A DNA stretch of 64,000 nt from CAVZCK01 sp963798805. GTDB lineage: Bacteria; Pseudomonadota; Alphaproteobacteria; Rhizobiales; Rhodomicrobiaceae. This document shows positions 10,031 to 18,638 of the stretch, piece after piece (the first letter of the stretch is position 1; each line of letters begins with the position of its first letter). Made by a program: the position numbers and the translations under genes. Under the pieces are notes generated by a model that saw only the letters and a program-made list of their open reading frames with translations, searched no databases and was not told where the DNA came from. Where the stretch lies: NCBI GenBank assembly GCA_963798805.1, contig CAWCVC010000010.1, positions 310,001 to 374,000 of the forward strand. The letters run 5' to 3'.

Positions 10031-10139
10031 CTAGAGCCTCTTCCACTCCGATTGAATCGGAGTGGGGCTCTAGTTCTTTGTTTGGTCGCATTTTTTCGAC
10101 GCAAACCGGCATCCACTTTGCTGGAAAATGCTCTAAGCG
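10031..10139. repeat. Palindromic intergenic repeat (REP-like)
   Basis: Contains a perfect hairpin CACTCCGATT / AATCGGAGTG (10052-10072) inside outer AGAGCC / GGCTCT arms. A second part (GCAAACCGGCATCCACTTT to about 10139) is, on the minus strand, the AAAGTGG-CCGGTTT core shared with repeats at 45178, 47364 and 48950. Repeats of this build are common between genes in Rhizobiales. The first four bases double as the IS target duplication. Confidence 0.65.
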
Positions 10140-10398
10140 CCGCAACGAAGCCGCACCCGCAAGTTGGTCGCCGCGCGGGATAAAGAAGCGGCGTAGTGTA
10201 GTCGCGCAAAGTCTGAAGCCAAAGTTGAGTAGTTTCCGACGCTACCGCTGCCGCCGCAACAAGCTAATATAAAACATCACCTCGTCCTGACGCCGAGAAT
10301 CGCACCTCTTTCAGCAAACGCTGGAAGAGGACTGCGGCCAATCCGGTCATGCACGAGGAAATCAGATCACGCACGAATCCAATCGAAATGGAGTTCTC

Positions 10399-10710
10399 AT
10401 GAAGACTCTCTATGCAGCTTTTGCCGTCCTGGCGATGGGCGCGCTTTTCGGCGGTCCCGCGCAGGCTGCTCCGACCGGGCCGATTTCACACCGGCTCGTA
10501 ACGGAAACCCAGGCGACCCCGGTCGCCGATTATCGGTGCCGCCGCGACGGTCGTGGATGGTACTCCATGCATGACGACCAGCGCGTTAACTGCCGGCCGG
10601 AGCGCCCACATGAAGGTAGAATAGGCGATTGGAATTGGAGATGCGAGGACATGCATTGCGGCTGGTGGCATCGGCACGAGCACCGCTGGCACGATGAAGA
10701 TAGGTCCTGA
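10399..10710 (+). CDS. Small secreted protein rich in His, Trp and Cys, function unknown
   Basis: A 103-residue protein with a clear signal peptide (AAFAVLAMGALFGGPAQAAP, cleavage expected after AQA at about residue 24). The mature part has four cysteines and is very rich in His, Trp, Arg and Asp (WNWRCEDMHCGWWHRHEHRWH), which suggests a small disulfide-bonded, perhaps metal-binding, periplasmic protein. I do not recognise the family. GGAG at 10391 places the start at 10399. It is followed by a strong hairpin terminator and then by another secreted stress-type gene on the same strand. Confidence 0.75.
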   Translation: MKTLYAAFAVLAMGALFGGPAQAAPTGPISHRLVTETQATPVADYRCRRDGRGWYSMHDDQRVNCRPERPHEGRIGDWNWRCEDMHCGWWHRHEHRWHDEDRS

Positions 10711-10731
10711 CGCACACTGTGACGCAAGCCA

Positions 10732-10760
10732 CCGCGAAGCCGACGTGCTCGGCTTCGCGG
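10732..10760 (+). terminator. Hairpin terminator after the small secreted gene
   Basis: Perfect 12-bp stem CCGCGAAGCCGA / TCGGCTTCGCGG with a 5-base loop, 22 bp beyond the stop of the gene ending at 10710 and followed by the pyrimidine-rich CCCTTCTATC. It separates this gene from the PRC-barrel gene. Confidence 0.65.
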
Positions 10761-10804
10761 CCCTTCTATCATTCATGCATGCAAACAAAGCAAAGGATAA
10801 CACG

Positions 10805-11341
10805 ATGAAACGCAATATCATGAAATTGGCCGGGGCTCTGGCTTTGGCAACGATCCCGATTTCGGGCCAAGCCTTGGCGCAAGTGGTGAACACGGCCGGG
10901 ACAAGCGCGCCCTTCGTCACCGAGCAGCCCGCTGGTGAATGGCTTGCCCGAGTGTTTATCGGTCAAAACGTACACAACACAACCGGCGAGACCGTCGGTA
11001 ATATCAATGACCTCGTTTTCGATCGCCAGGGCCGCATCAGCACGGTCGTGATCGGTGTCGGCGGTTTCCTTGGCATGGGCGAGAAAAACGTCGGCGTCGC
11101 TTTTGACTCGCTCACCTACAAGGTTGGCGACAAGGGCGAGCGCGTGATCGTCGTGGCGCTTAGCAAGAATGACCTTGTGAAGGCGCCGGCGTTCGTCGCC
11201 ACAGAGAAGACCGCGTTCGATTATGCAAAGGCCAAGACCAGCGAATTGGGCCACGAGACCGCGGAAAAAGCCGTCGAGCTGAAGAACGAGGCTGTCGAGA
11301 AGTACGACAACATGACGAAGCCCGAGCCGGCGAAACAATAA
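10805..11341 (+). CDS. Secreted PRC-barrel domain protein
   Basis: PRC-barrel proteins are small beta-barrel modules, often stress-induced and thought to bind partners or surfaces; this one is exported. The ATG at 10805 has AAAGGA 9 bp upstream and opens a signal peptide (LAGALALATIPISGQALAQ). The barrel spans about residues 45-125 (WLARVFIGQNVHNTTGETVG, DLVFDRQGRISTVVIGVGG). The C-terminal 50 residues are a charged Ala/Lys/Glu-rich helix (AEKAVELKNEAVEKYDN), as in similar rhizobial proteins. It is bounded by hairpins at 10732 and 11349, so it is probably monocistronic. An earlier in-frame start at 10694 would remove the signal peptide and is rejected. Confidence 0.85.
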   Translation: MKRNIMKLAGALALATIPISGQALAQVVNTAGTSAPFVTEQPAGEWLARVFIGQNVHNTTGETVGNINDLVFDRQGRISTVVIGVGGFLGMGEKNVGVAFDSLTYKVGDKGERVIVVALSKNDLVKAPAFVATEKTAFDYAKAKTSELGHETAEKAVELKNEAVEKYDNMTKPEPAKQ

Positions 11342-11348
11342 GGCGTAA

Positions 11349-11376
11349 GGCGCGAGCTCGCTGTCGAGTTCGCGCC
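11349..11376 (+). terminator. Hairpin after the PRC-barrel gene
   Basis: Twelve-bp stem GGCGCGAGCTCG / CGAGTTCGCGCC (one G-U pair) with a CTGT loop, starting 8 bp after the stop at 11341. No strong T run follows, so it may act as an mRNA-stabilising hairpin or a Rho-assisted end. Confidence 0.5.
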
Positions 11377-11540
11377 AGCGCGCTGATGATGGTGGCCAAT
11401 CGCGTTCGGGTGGGGAAGTTTTGCCACGCCACGAATCTGAGTATATTCCGAAGGGGCACCTCGTCTTGCACTATTCACGGCGCCCTGTGACAATGGTTAC
11501 GGCTTAAACGACGTGCGCTAATTGGGGGGAAGGGAAATAG

Positions 11541-11810
11541 ATGTCTATATCCGCTGAAGGTCTTGTCATCATATTGGTCGTCGGCGCCATTGCCGGCTGG
11601 CTCGCCGGACAACTTGTGCAAGGCACCGGTTTCGGGCTTATCGGGGACATCGTCATCGGGATTATCGGCGCTTTCATCGGCGCTTGGTTGCTGCCTCGGC
11701 TGGGCATTCATATTGGAGCCGGGCTTGTCAGCGAGATTGTCTCGGCCACCATCGGGGCCGTGGTGCTTCTGCTGATCCTGAGAATTGTCCGAAGCGGCGG
11801 CCGTTGGTGA
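11541..11810 (+). CDS. GlsB/YeaQ/YmgE-family membrane protein
   Basis: Small stress-associated membrane protein of 89 residues, often labelled transglycosylase-associated; no enzyme activity is established for the family. Three hydrophobic glycine-rich segments are visible: VIILVVGAIAGWLAGQLV, LIGDIVIGIIGAFIGAWLL and an IVSATIGAVVLLLILRIV tail. GGGGGGAAGGG just upstream of the ATG is a strong ribosome binding site. Together with the preceding PRC-barrel gene this forms an envelope-stress neighbourhood near an ECF sigma gene, but no shared promoter motif was found. Confidence 0.85.
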   Translation: MSISAEGLVIILVVGAIAGWLAGQLVQGTGFGLIGDIVIGIIGAFIGAWLLPRLGIHIGAGLVSEIVSATIGAVVLLLILRIVRSGGRW

Positions 11811-12089
11811 CAGCGACTAGAAATTGCTGCCGGCGGCCCGCCTGAGCTGTCCGCATCGAGGGGCGTTGGTCAGCCGTTTGTTAGCTTGGCTCGACCTGTC
11901 CGCGGGCAGGCCCGCAAGGCCAACCCGCGGGCGGGAGGCATCAAAGTCCTGCTTGCCGCCTATTGGTGTTCGTGTTCCGAAGGCGACAGCCGTCCGTAAG
12001 TGGCGCTGCGGTTCGCCGCTTTCCCGACCAATGCGTTGACCGGGCAATCTGTCGTTGTCAGCCATGGCTGGTACATGAACTGAGCCATC

Positions 12090-12617
12090 TCAGAGCGTTT
12101 GCTCACACTGAAACGAACGGGACCGCGCGGCTCGGGCCGGGTTCTCGCTCGACCTGCATTGTATGGCATCAATGCGCGCGATGACGTCGCCGGCTTTGAC
12201 ATGTTGATTATCGGTGACCGGCACAGCCGTTACGTAGCCCGAGATTTTGGGTGCCACACTGAACTGGCGCGCCTCGATGAAGGCGTCGTCGGTAGACTGA
12301 AAGTGTCCCGAATAATCCCAGTAGAGGTATCCCCCGCCCAGGGCCAGTCCGAGGAGAACGACGCCGATTACCGCCGCGATGGGATGACGGCGCAAAAGGC
12401 TTCTATGCGAATCATCGTGACTGCGAGTGCCAGCCGGCTGGCTTCCGTCCGGTGGCGAGCCGTCGGGCTGGCGATCCGGCGCCAGGCCCCTGGCCTCACC
12501 GCCCTCGCGTCCGATAAGGCTGGGGACCTCGTCCTCTATGGCTTGATCCAGCGCTGAAATCAGAAGCCGTGGCTCAACCGACAGCGTCTTCGTGTTTGTT
12601 GAGGCCACTGTGTTCAC
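12090..12617 (-). pseudogene. HlyD/EmrA-type membrane fusion protein, truncated
   Basis: N-terminal third of a second HlyD-family adaptor. It has a long charged cytoplasmic head, one membrane helix (AAVIGVVLLGLALGGGYLYW), the hallmark STDDAFIEA and the start of the lipoyl domain (KISGYVTAVPVTDNQHVKAG, then DVIARID). After residue about 148 family sequence stops and 26 unrelated residues lead to the TGA. The coiled coil and barrel are absent, and I found no continuation downstream in another frame. It is a second, independent decayed efflux adaptor in this window. Confidence 0.8.
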
Positions 12618-12846
12618 ATACAGCCTTCAAGGCCGCCTCCTTATAACTGACCGAGGAGAAGCGCTTCGGCATGAGCCGTGTTCCCTCAGCTGCTGCGTCG
12701 GCATGCGAGGAGCGGCGTCAAACACGTGGTCCGTTCGCTCGGAAACGGCTTTGCCGATATTGCGGCGCTTGATGCGATGTTGTGGCAATCTGCCCGAACT
12801 GCAGCCGGCATCTGCGCCGTCGGCCGACATCGGAAAGCAGCGCCGT

Positions 12847-13935
12847 TTATGCGTGATCGGATATGTGCGCATCGTCCATCGCCGGCAGGGCGCCGAACGC
12901 GGTCCTGCTATTTGCGCAGAGCAAGATTGCGATCCATCTAAGGGGCCGGATATGGCTGCAGATGATGACGAAGGTGGTCGTAAGCGGCACGCTTAAGAAC
13001 GCTCCCACGATCCCCCATATCATTCCCCAGAATGCCAGTGAGGCTATCACGACGAATGGGCTGAGATTGAGCGTTCTGCCCATCAGATTCGGTTCGATGA
13101 TATTGCCGATGACGATATGGGTCCCAGCGAGAAGGACCGAAATGATCAGAAACTGCCAAAGCGTATCGAATTGGACGAGCGCGAGCAGCGCCGGAAACAG
13201 CACGCCGAGAACTGAACCGATGCTGGGGATATAGTTGAGCAGAAAGATCATGAGCGCCCAGGTCTCGGCAAAATCCACTCCGAGCGCCTTCAAGACCGCG
13301 TAGCTGATTGCACCGGTCAGCAAACTCATAATGGTCTTGATCCAGAGGTATCTGCGAACGCTTTCGTTTATGTCGGCCACGGCACGCCGCATCTCGCCGG
13401 ATTGATCCGTGCTCGTGAAAAGGAGATGGATCTTGTGCGTCAGCCGCCCCCGTTCCGCGAGCAGGAATCCGACATAAATCGCCACCAGCGCGACGGTTGC
13501 GACAAAGCCGCCGGCTGTTCCTACAAGACCTGGGACCTGTCCTGAGACATCGAGATTGCTCACGGCCTCGTTGATTTTCATAGACAGTTGAGGGCCGGCG
13601 CGGTGCAAGAGCTGATCGGCGAGGGTGCTCAAGCGGGCGACGTAGCGCGGCCATGCCTCGGCCACGGCGTCGGCTTGGCCGGCAAGCACGTTGAAGACCG
13701 CGAAGATTCCGATCAATACAATGACAATCGCGGTCAGTGTCGCCAGGGGCTCCGGCAGTCCCAAGCGGTGGAGACGGTCTGCCCCGGCTCCGATCAGGAT
13801 CGTAATCAGCAGGGCGATGACAATTGGAACAAGAAACGGCCGTCCATAGACGAGGCCGATGATGATGACCGCCAATGCCACCAGCATGGATGCGAGATTT
13901 CCGAAGGAGCTGTTATTGCTTGAACCCGCCAACAT
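12847..13935 (-). CDS. AI-2E/PerM-family transporter
   Basis: Polytopic inner-membrane permease of the AI-2E (UPF0118) family, 362 residues. N-terminal helices (LASMLVALAVIIIGLVYG, ALLITILIGAGAD), a periplasmic amphipathic stretch, and C-terminal helices with the family blocks ALMIFLLNYIPSIGSVLGV and IIEPNLMGRTLNLSPFVV, followed by FWGMIWGIVGAFLSVP. Substrates of the family are mixed (AI-2 export, Na+/H+ antiport), so the substrate here is open. Start at the ATG with GGAGACAACA directly upstream. The last 25 residues (ANSRTAFGALPAMDDAH) are unlike the family and may be run-on. Confidence 0.88.
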   Translation of the reverse strand: MLAGSSNNSSFGNLASMLVALAVIIIGLVYGRPFLVPIVIALLITILIGAGADRLHRLGLPEPLATLTAIVIVLIGIFAVFNVLAGQADAVAEAWPRYVARLSTLADQLLHRAGPQLSMKINEAVSNLDVSGQVPGLVGTAGGFVATVALVAIYVGFLLAERGRLTHKIHLLFTSTDQSGEMRRAVADINESVRRYLWIKTIMSLLTGAISYAVLKALGVDFAETWALMIFLLNYIPSIGSVLGVLFPALLALVQFDTLWQFLIISVLLAGTHIVIGNIIEPNLMGRTLNLSPFVVIASLAFWGMIWGIVGAFLSVPLTTTFVIICSHIRPLRWIAILLCANSRTAFGALPAMDDAHISDHA

Positions 13936-14517
13936 TGTTGTCTCCCATGACGCATACCGTCATCCGAGCTGTGCTGAAGCCATATGAAATACCGTCAGAT
14001 TAGCGCAGCTTCGCATCAGCCGCAGCAGACGCTTGGTTGTTGCCGGGACCAACTTGTATTTTTCAGATGGCGTTGAGACCGTTCTCGCCTCGAGCTGCGG
14101 TTGGCGCGCGCGGGCCGCACCTTGTGCAACGCGAATAAGCGCGCTTAGGACGCAATCCGGCGCGGGCTATTGCCGGCCGAACCTGCGAGCCAGACCAGCA
14201 CATCGCCCAGCCAACCGTGGATCTTGGTCAGTTCAAGGCTTATTATAGCGCTCCACAACGGTGAGCGGGTATGGGGATTGCATTCTGGCCTCCTATCGCG
14301 GGGCTGAGCATACGCTTCGCTGGTCGATCCCACGCTGGTTGCGGCCGCGGCGGGACACAGCGTCAATTCCGCCGCTGCTGAGAGAGCGCGCGCTCGCGTG
14401 ACATCGTCGCGATCAGCCGCTTACGTCGCATGCTGAAAGACGACCATCTTCATTCGGCGTCCCAGGGGCATCATGCCAACGCCATGGGCCAGCCAGCCAT
14501 CCGGAGGTCGAATGCGT
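13936..14517. other. No recognisable gene
   Basis: About 580 bp between the permease start and the end of the dehydrogenase remnant. Frames on both strands are short and lack any motif I recognise. Confidence 0.45.
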
Positions 14518-15454
14518 CTATTTCCCGACCGATTCCAACGCCTCTTTCAGACACTGCGCGCTCCGCCGCAGCCTGCTCCGTTCCTCGGACCTCAGGTCAG
14601 GCTGCAAAACCGCGATAACCCCGACGCTGCCCACGACGCTCGGCAGCGAGAGCGTGACGCCTAATCCCCGCTGGTAGCTTCCGATTGGGATCACCGCGCG
14701 TTCGTCGCGCAAGACGATTTCTGCGATCCGGGCGGAGACAATACCGATGCCATACTGGCTGGCATCATGTCCCTCGATGATGGTGATGTTGGTGTAGCGC
14801 ACGTCTTTTTCGAGCTGCGCGCGTACCTCATCGAGCGTCTCGCCGCGCTGCTGAAGGAGCGCCGTCAACGGCACCCCGCCAATGCGCGCAGATGACCACA
14901 GGAAAACCTGCGAGGTGCCATGATCGCCGATGACTAGCGCCTCCACATCCGTGGGATCGACGCCAAAATGCTCCCCCGAGATGGACGCGAAAGCGCAGGC
15001 TGTCGAGCAATGTGCCGGCACTCAGCACGCGATCGTGACCGGCGGCATCACGCGCAATATCAGCAAGCGGATCGGGTGGATCGGTGACCGCGACCAGCAC
15101 CGCCTCCGGAGCGGCGCACACAATTTGGGGAACGATGTCCCGATAGATCGGCGCGTTCTTTTCCAGCAGTCTAAGCCGCCCTTGTGGATCGTTGCGGTCC
15201 GTGGCTCCGCCCGTTTTCTCGTTGACGCCCGAGGTGATCAGCACCACGCCTGCGCCGGCAAGCGCGTCATAATCACCGTGCCTGATATCGACCTTCGGAG
15301 AAAGCGGTGTGCCATAGCGGATGTCGGTCGCTACGGCTTCCGCCGTCTTGCTGGTGCGATTGACGAGCACAATTTCGCGCGCGCTGCCCCGCGTTACTGC
15401 CGCCAGCGCAATAGCGCAGCCGACATTTCCGGTGCCGACGATGCCGAGTTTATT
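14518..15454 (-). pseudogene. L-lactate/malate dehydrogenase-family protein, frameshifted and start-less
   Basis: NAD-dependent 2-hydroxyacid dehydrogenase of the LDH/MDH family. The N-terminal Rossmann motif is present (KLGIVGTGNVGCAIALAA), but its expected start is missing: AAGGAG is followed by an AATAAACTC context without ATG or GTG. Coenzyme-domain blocks follow (ALAGAGVVLITSGVNEKTG, VTDPPDPLADIA) to about 14990, where a frameshift is needed to reach the substrate domain (VDPTDVEALVIGDHGTSQVF with the active-site His, then ARIGGVPL) and the C-terminal half ending at 14518. Start loss plus frameshift argue for a dead gene. Confidence 0.8.
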
Positions 15455-15526
15455 GGTTTCTCCTTATTGGCTAAACCCGCAATGATCCCACGCTCGATGC
15501 CTCGCAATCACGCCTGAACGCTCCGT

Positions 15527-16568
15527 TCAGGCGGCAAGACGAGCTGGGGGCGCCATGAATTCGGGTCCGACCGGCTCGGGGATCGACGTTTCAAGAATAC
15601 GATCAATTTCGGTCATCGCGTCGGCATCGATTCGCCAGCCCATGACGTCGGCTACAGGTGTAAGCTGATCGGGGCGCCGCGCGCCCCAAAGGGCGATCGT
15701 CGAGTCCTGCCGGTCGAGAATCCAACGCAAGGCAAGGTGGATGACGCGTTTTCGGTAATTTTCCTGAGCGAAGCGATCGAGCCTTTCCACGGCCTCCAAA
15801 TATTGCGCAAAGCGCGGCATCTGGAACTTGGGATCGTGCTTTCTCATATCATCGCCGGCAAATCGCGTCTGCTTCGTCATGTCACCCGAGAGCGACCCCC
15901 CTGCACAGCGCTCCATCGGCAAGCGCGACGATGTTTTTGTCCCGGCAATAGGGGAGCACGTCACGCTCGATGGCGCGCTCGAACAGATTGTACGGCGGCT
16001 GCGCCGTATGCAATGTGGCAACTTTGCGAAAAGCGTCCATTTGTGCGGGATTGAAATTGCTGACGCCGATCGCCCGGATCTTGCCAGCACGCAGCGCCTC
16101 CGCCATCGCTGCCGCGGTTTCCTCGATCGGCACATTCGGATCAGGCCAATGCACCTGATAGATGTCGATGACATCGCTACGCAGACGCCGGAGGGAAGCC
16201 TCGATCTCCTTGTGAATGCGTGCTTTGCTGGCATTGCGAAACGGCTGGCCGTCCTTCCAGTCGAGACCGACCTTGGTCGCAATCGACACCCGCTTGCGCA
16301 GCCCACCCTCGGCCAGGGCCTTGCCCACAATCTCCTCCGAGCGGCCGAAGCCATAGACCGGTGCCGTATCGATCAGCGTGATACCGCGATCGACAGCCTC
16401 ATGAATGGTGCGGACCGCCTCCGCTTCATCGGTTCCGCCCCACATCCATCCGCCGATCGCCCAGGTTCCGAGGGCGATCCGGGAAATGACAAGCGGCGTG
16501 CCGGGGATGTCGATAAGCTCCATGTTTGTCTTTTCGGTTTGACTGGCCATGATCTTCTTCTTCCTCAT
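15527..16568 (-). pseudogene. Aldo/keto reductase, frameshifted
   Basis: NADPH-dependent aldo/keto reductase. The first frame (16568-15882; the real start may be the ATG at 16523, MELIDIPG) covers ALGTWAIGGWMWGG, the catalytic Asp/Tyr region LIDTAPVYGFGRSEEIVG, the Lys strand SIATKVGLDW and DIYQVHWPDPNVPIEETA. It breaks near 15890 after ALCRG; the next frame supplies FAGDDMRKHDPKFQ, the cofactor region ALRWILDRQDSTIALWGARR and the C-terminus at 15527. A single indel would restore a protein of about 345 residues. Broken dehydrogenases lie on both sides, so this looks like a decaying catabolic cluster. Confidence 0.82.
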
Positions 16569-16623
16569 GCTTCGAAGGTCTTGCTGCTGGGAAGCGCCGG
16601 CAGGCGAGCTGCAAGCCGATCTT

Positions 16624-17442
16624 CAACTGACGGCAGTTTGCGGGGCGACATTCAGCCCCGCTTCCTCAGCCGCGATGAGACCGAGCGCGGTCCAGTCGAG
16701 ATCGGCATAGCCGCGAGCGATTGCTGTGATGAACCGATCATGCACCACGTTTACCTATGGCATCGGGGCGCCGGCATTTTCCGCCTCGGCGAGAGCCAAT
16801 CGCACATTCTTGAACGCCAGGGGTATAGCGAATCCGGCTGCGTAGGACCGCCCCACGATCTTGTTGCCATAGATCTTGTGCACGCGTCCGCTGAACATCG
16901 TGCTGGTCATGATGTCGATGAACGGCTTGGGATCGAGGCCGCGTTTGAGAGCCACAGCAACGACTTCTCCCAGCATCTCGAGCGTCGTGCGGTCAACATA
17001 TTGCCAAGCAGTTTGACGAGGTTCTCATGTCCGGGATCGGCGCCTATGACAAATGCTTTTTGTCCGAGACTGTCGAACAGCGGCTGACAGCGTTGGACAT
17101 CGGCCTGGGGCACCGGCGGCGATAATGAAGAGCTGGTGCGCTTTGGCCGCATCCGGATTTCCAAAGACCGGCGCGGCGACGTTGCCCTGCCCGTGACGTG
17201 CATGCTCACTCGCGAGGGAAGACGCAGTAGACGAGCTGATCGTGCTCATTGATAAATGGATGGCGCCGCGCTTCAATCCCGAGGCGAGGCCCTCAATGCC
17301 GAGGTCTTGCCGCCCAAGCACGACCTGGCTAACGGCGTTGTCGTCGGGCAGCCCCGGCCGCCTCATTCTCATCGAGCGCATCTACGCGGTATTGGCGCGC
17401 ATGCCGCAACCGCTCATGCTGGCGGCCGCCAGTTTTGGCCAT
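16624..17442 (-). pseudogene. 3-hydroxyisobutyrate dehydrogenase-like NAD(P)-binding protein, heavily degraded
   Basis: Beta-hydroxyacid dehydrogenase remnant. A probable start at 17442 gives only a few N-terminal residues before the Rossmann region is lost. LPDDNAVSQVVLG, then NPDAAKAHQLFIIAAG, then FVIGADPGHENLVKLLGNM (with the catalytic-Lys context) follow in two different frames. A third gives MLGEVVAVALKRGLDPKPF. The C-terminal helix (HDRFITAIARGYADLDW, ALGLIAAEEAGL) is preceded by an in-frame TAG at about 16757. At least two frameshifts, one nonsense codon and loss of most of the cofactor domain leave no functional product. Confidence 0.75.
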
Positions 17443-18001
17443 TACATCATGCAAGCCCGGATGTTGAGAGGCATCAAGCGTCGTGCGGAAGCAAGACTCT
17501 AAGACATGTCCTCTGTCTGAACGTTGATCGTGGCTGACGGTCTTTTCTGAGAGGCCGAGGACGCCACGCGGGTGAAAGATCGCTGAAAAATGACCGATCG
17601 ATACCGATAGTGGCTGAAACCGAGCAAATCGCGGATCGTCGAAATTCGTGTTTGAAATCAAGAGCGCAAATTTCTGACGGACCGCTGAGACGGTTCTTCG
17701 TTGTGTGCAGAAAAAATTTTTGCTGCTAGACCAATGCGTTATGATCGTTCAAAACAATCGAGTGGAATGATTCCGAGGCTCCGACGACTATCGCTGGCTA
17801 TCGCAAAATTCCAACTAGCTCCTTGAAATAATAAAATAATTCATCCAGCTGTTATCGCTGACAATCGGTGAGCAGCAACCGCGAACACCGTTCGAAGCGA
17901 CGGTGTCCTCAACTCTTGCGATCGTCCGCCTTCCAGGTCATTTGCTACCTCCTCAGCAAGGCGATTCGATCTCCCTTCACCGACGCCGACCGGGCGCTTG
18001 C
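17443..18001. other. No recognisable gene; A+T-rich stretch
   Basis: About 560 bp without a recognisable gene. 17700-17850 is much richer in A+T than the surroundings and may be foreign or a relic promoter region. Confidence 0.4.
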
Positions 18002-18634
18002 CTATTCTTCCGGCGGCTCGCCCAGATTGCTTACGGAATTGCCTTTCTCGACATCATGTTTGAAGACAGCGATCGTTTCATGCACCATCGCCAGAATGAC
18101 CGCTATCCCGCTGGAAAGATCGTACTCCGTCTCCGTCTTGAACGCACTTTTATCACTATTAAGCATCGCCTTGAGAACGATAGTAGCCAAGCGCGTCTTT
18201 ATTAACGTCGTAATGCGCCGCAAAGTCTTTGATCGACTGGAGAAATAGATTGAACAGTTCTGCTGACTCCATTGCAGCGGATCGAAGAGCTGCTTTGCGT
18301 TCAGCCACTGTGGGCCTGGCAATTCCCGCCAGAAATTCATTTACGCGTTGCCTTATCCGCTGGTTCGCCTGGGTTGCGGCATCAATGTCCGACCAGTCAT
18401 TTGCAACAGGAAGCGCCCGGACAATGTCCTGAGGGACCAGCACGAGGGGCTTCTCCAAACCGGCTGCGGCATGGAAATATGGTAGCTCGAATTCCTGATC
18501 GTCATCCTGTTTCTTTGTAGGGATGCCGCGCGCGACACAAAACATCGCCGTGATTTTGGCCAGTTGGCGCACGATTCCTCGCGTGGTGAAATCACTAATC
18601 GTGTCAGGCCCACACGCTCCTCAAAAAAAGCCCA

Positions 18635-18638
18635 TTAG
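18635..18638. repeat. TTAG target duplication, left copy
   Basis: TTAG abuts the left end of the second IS1380 element; the matching copy is at 20288-20291. Removing the element and one TTAG restores the reading frame of the interrupted gene through the junction. Confidence 0.8.
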
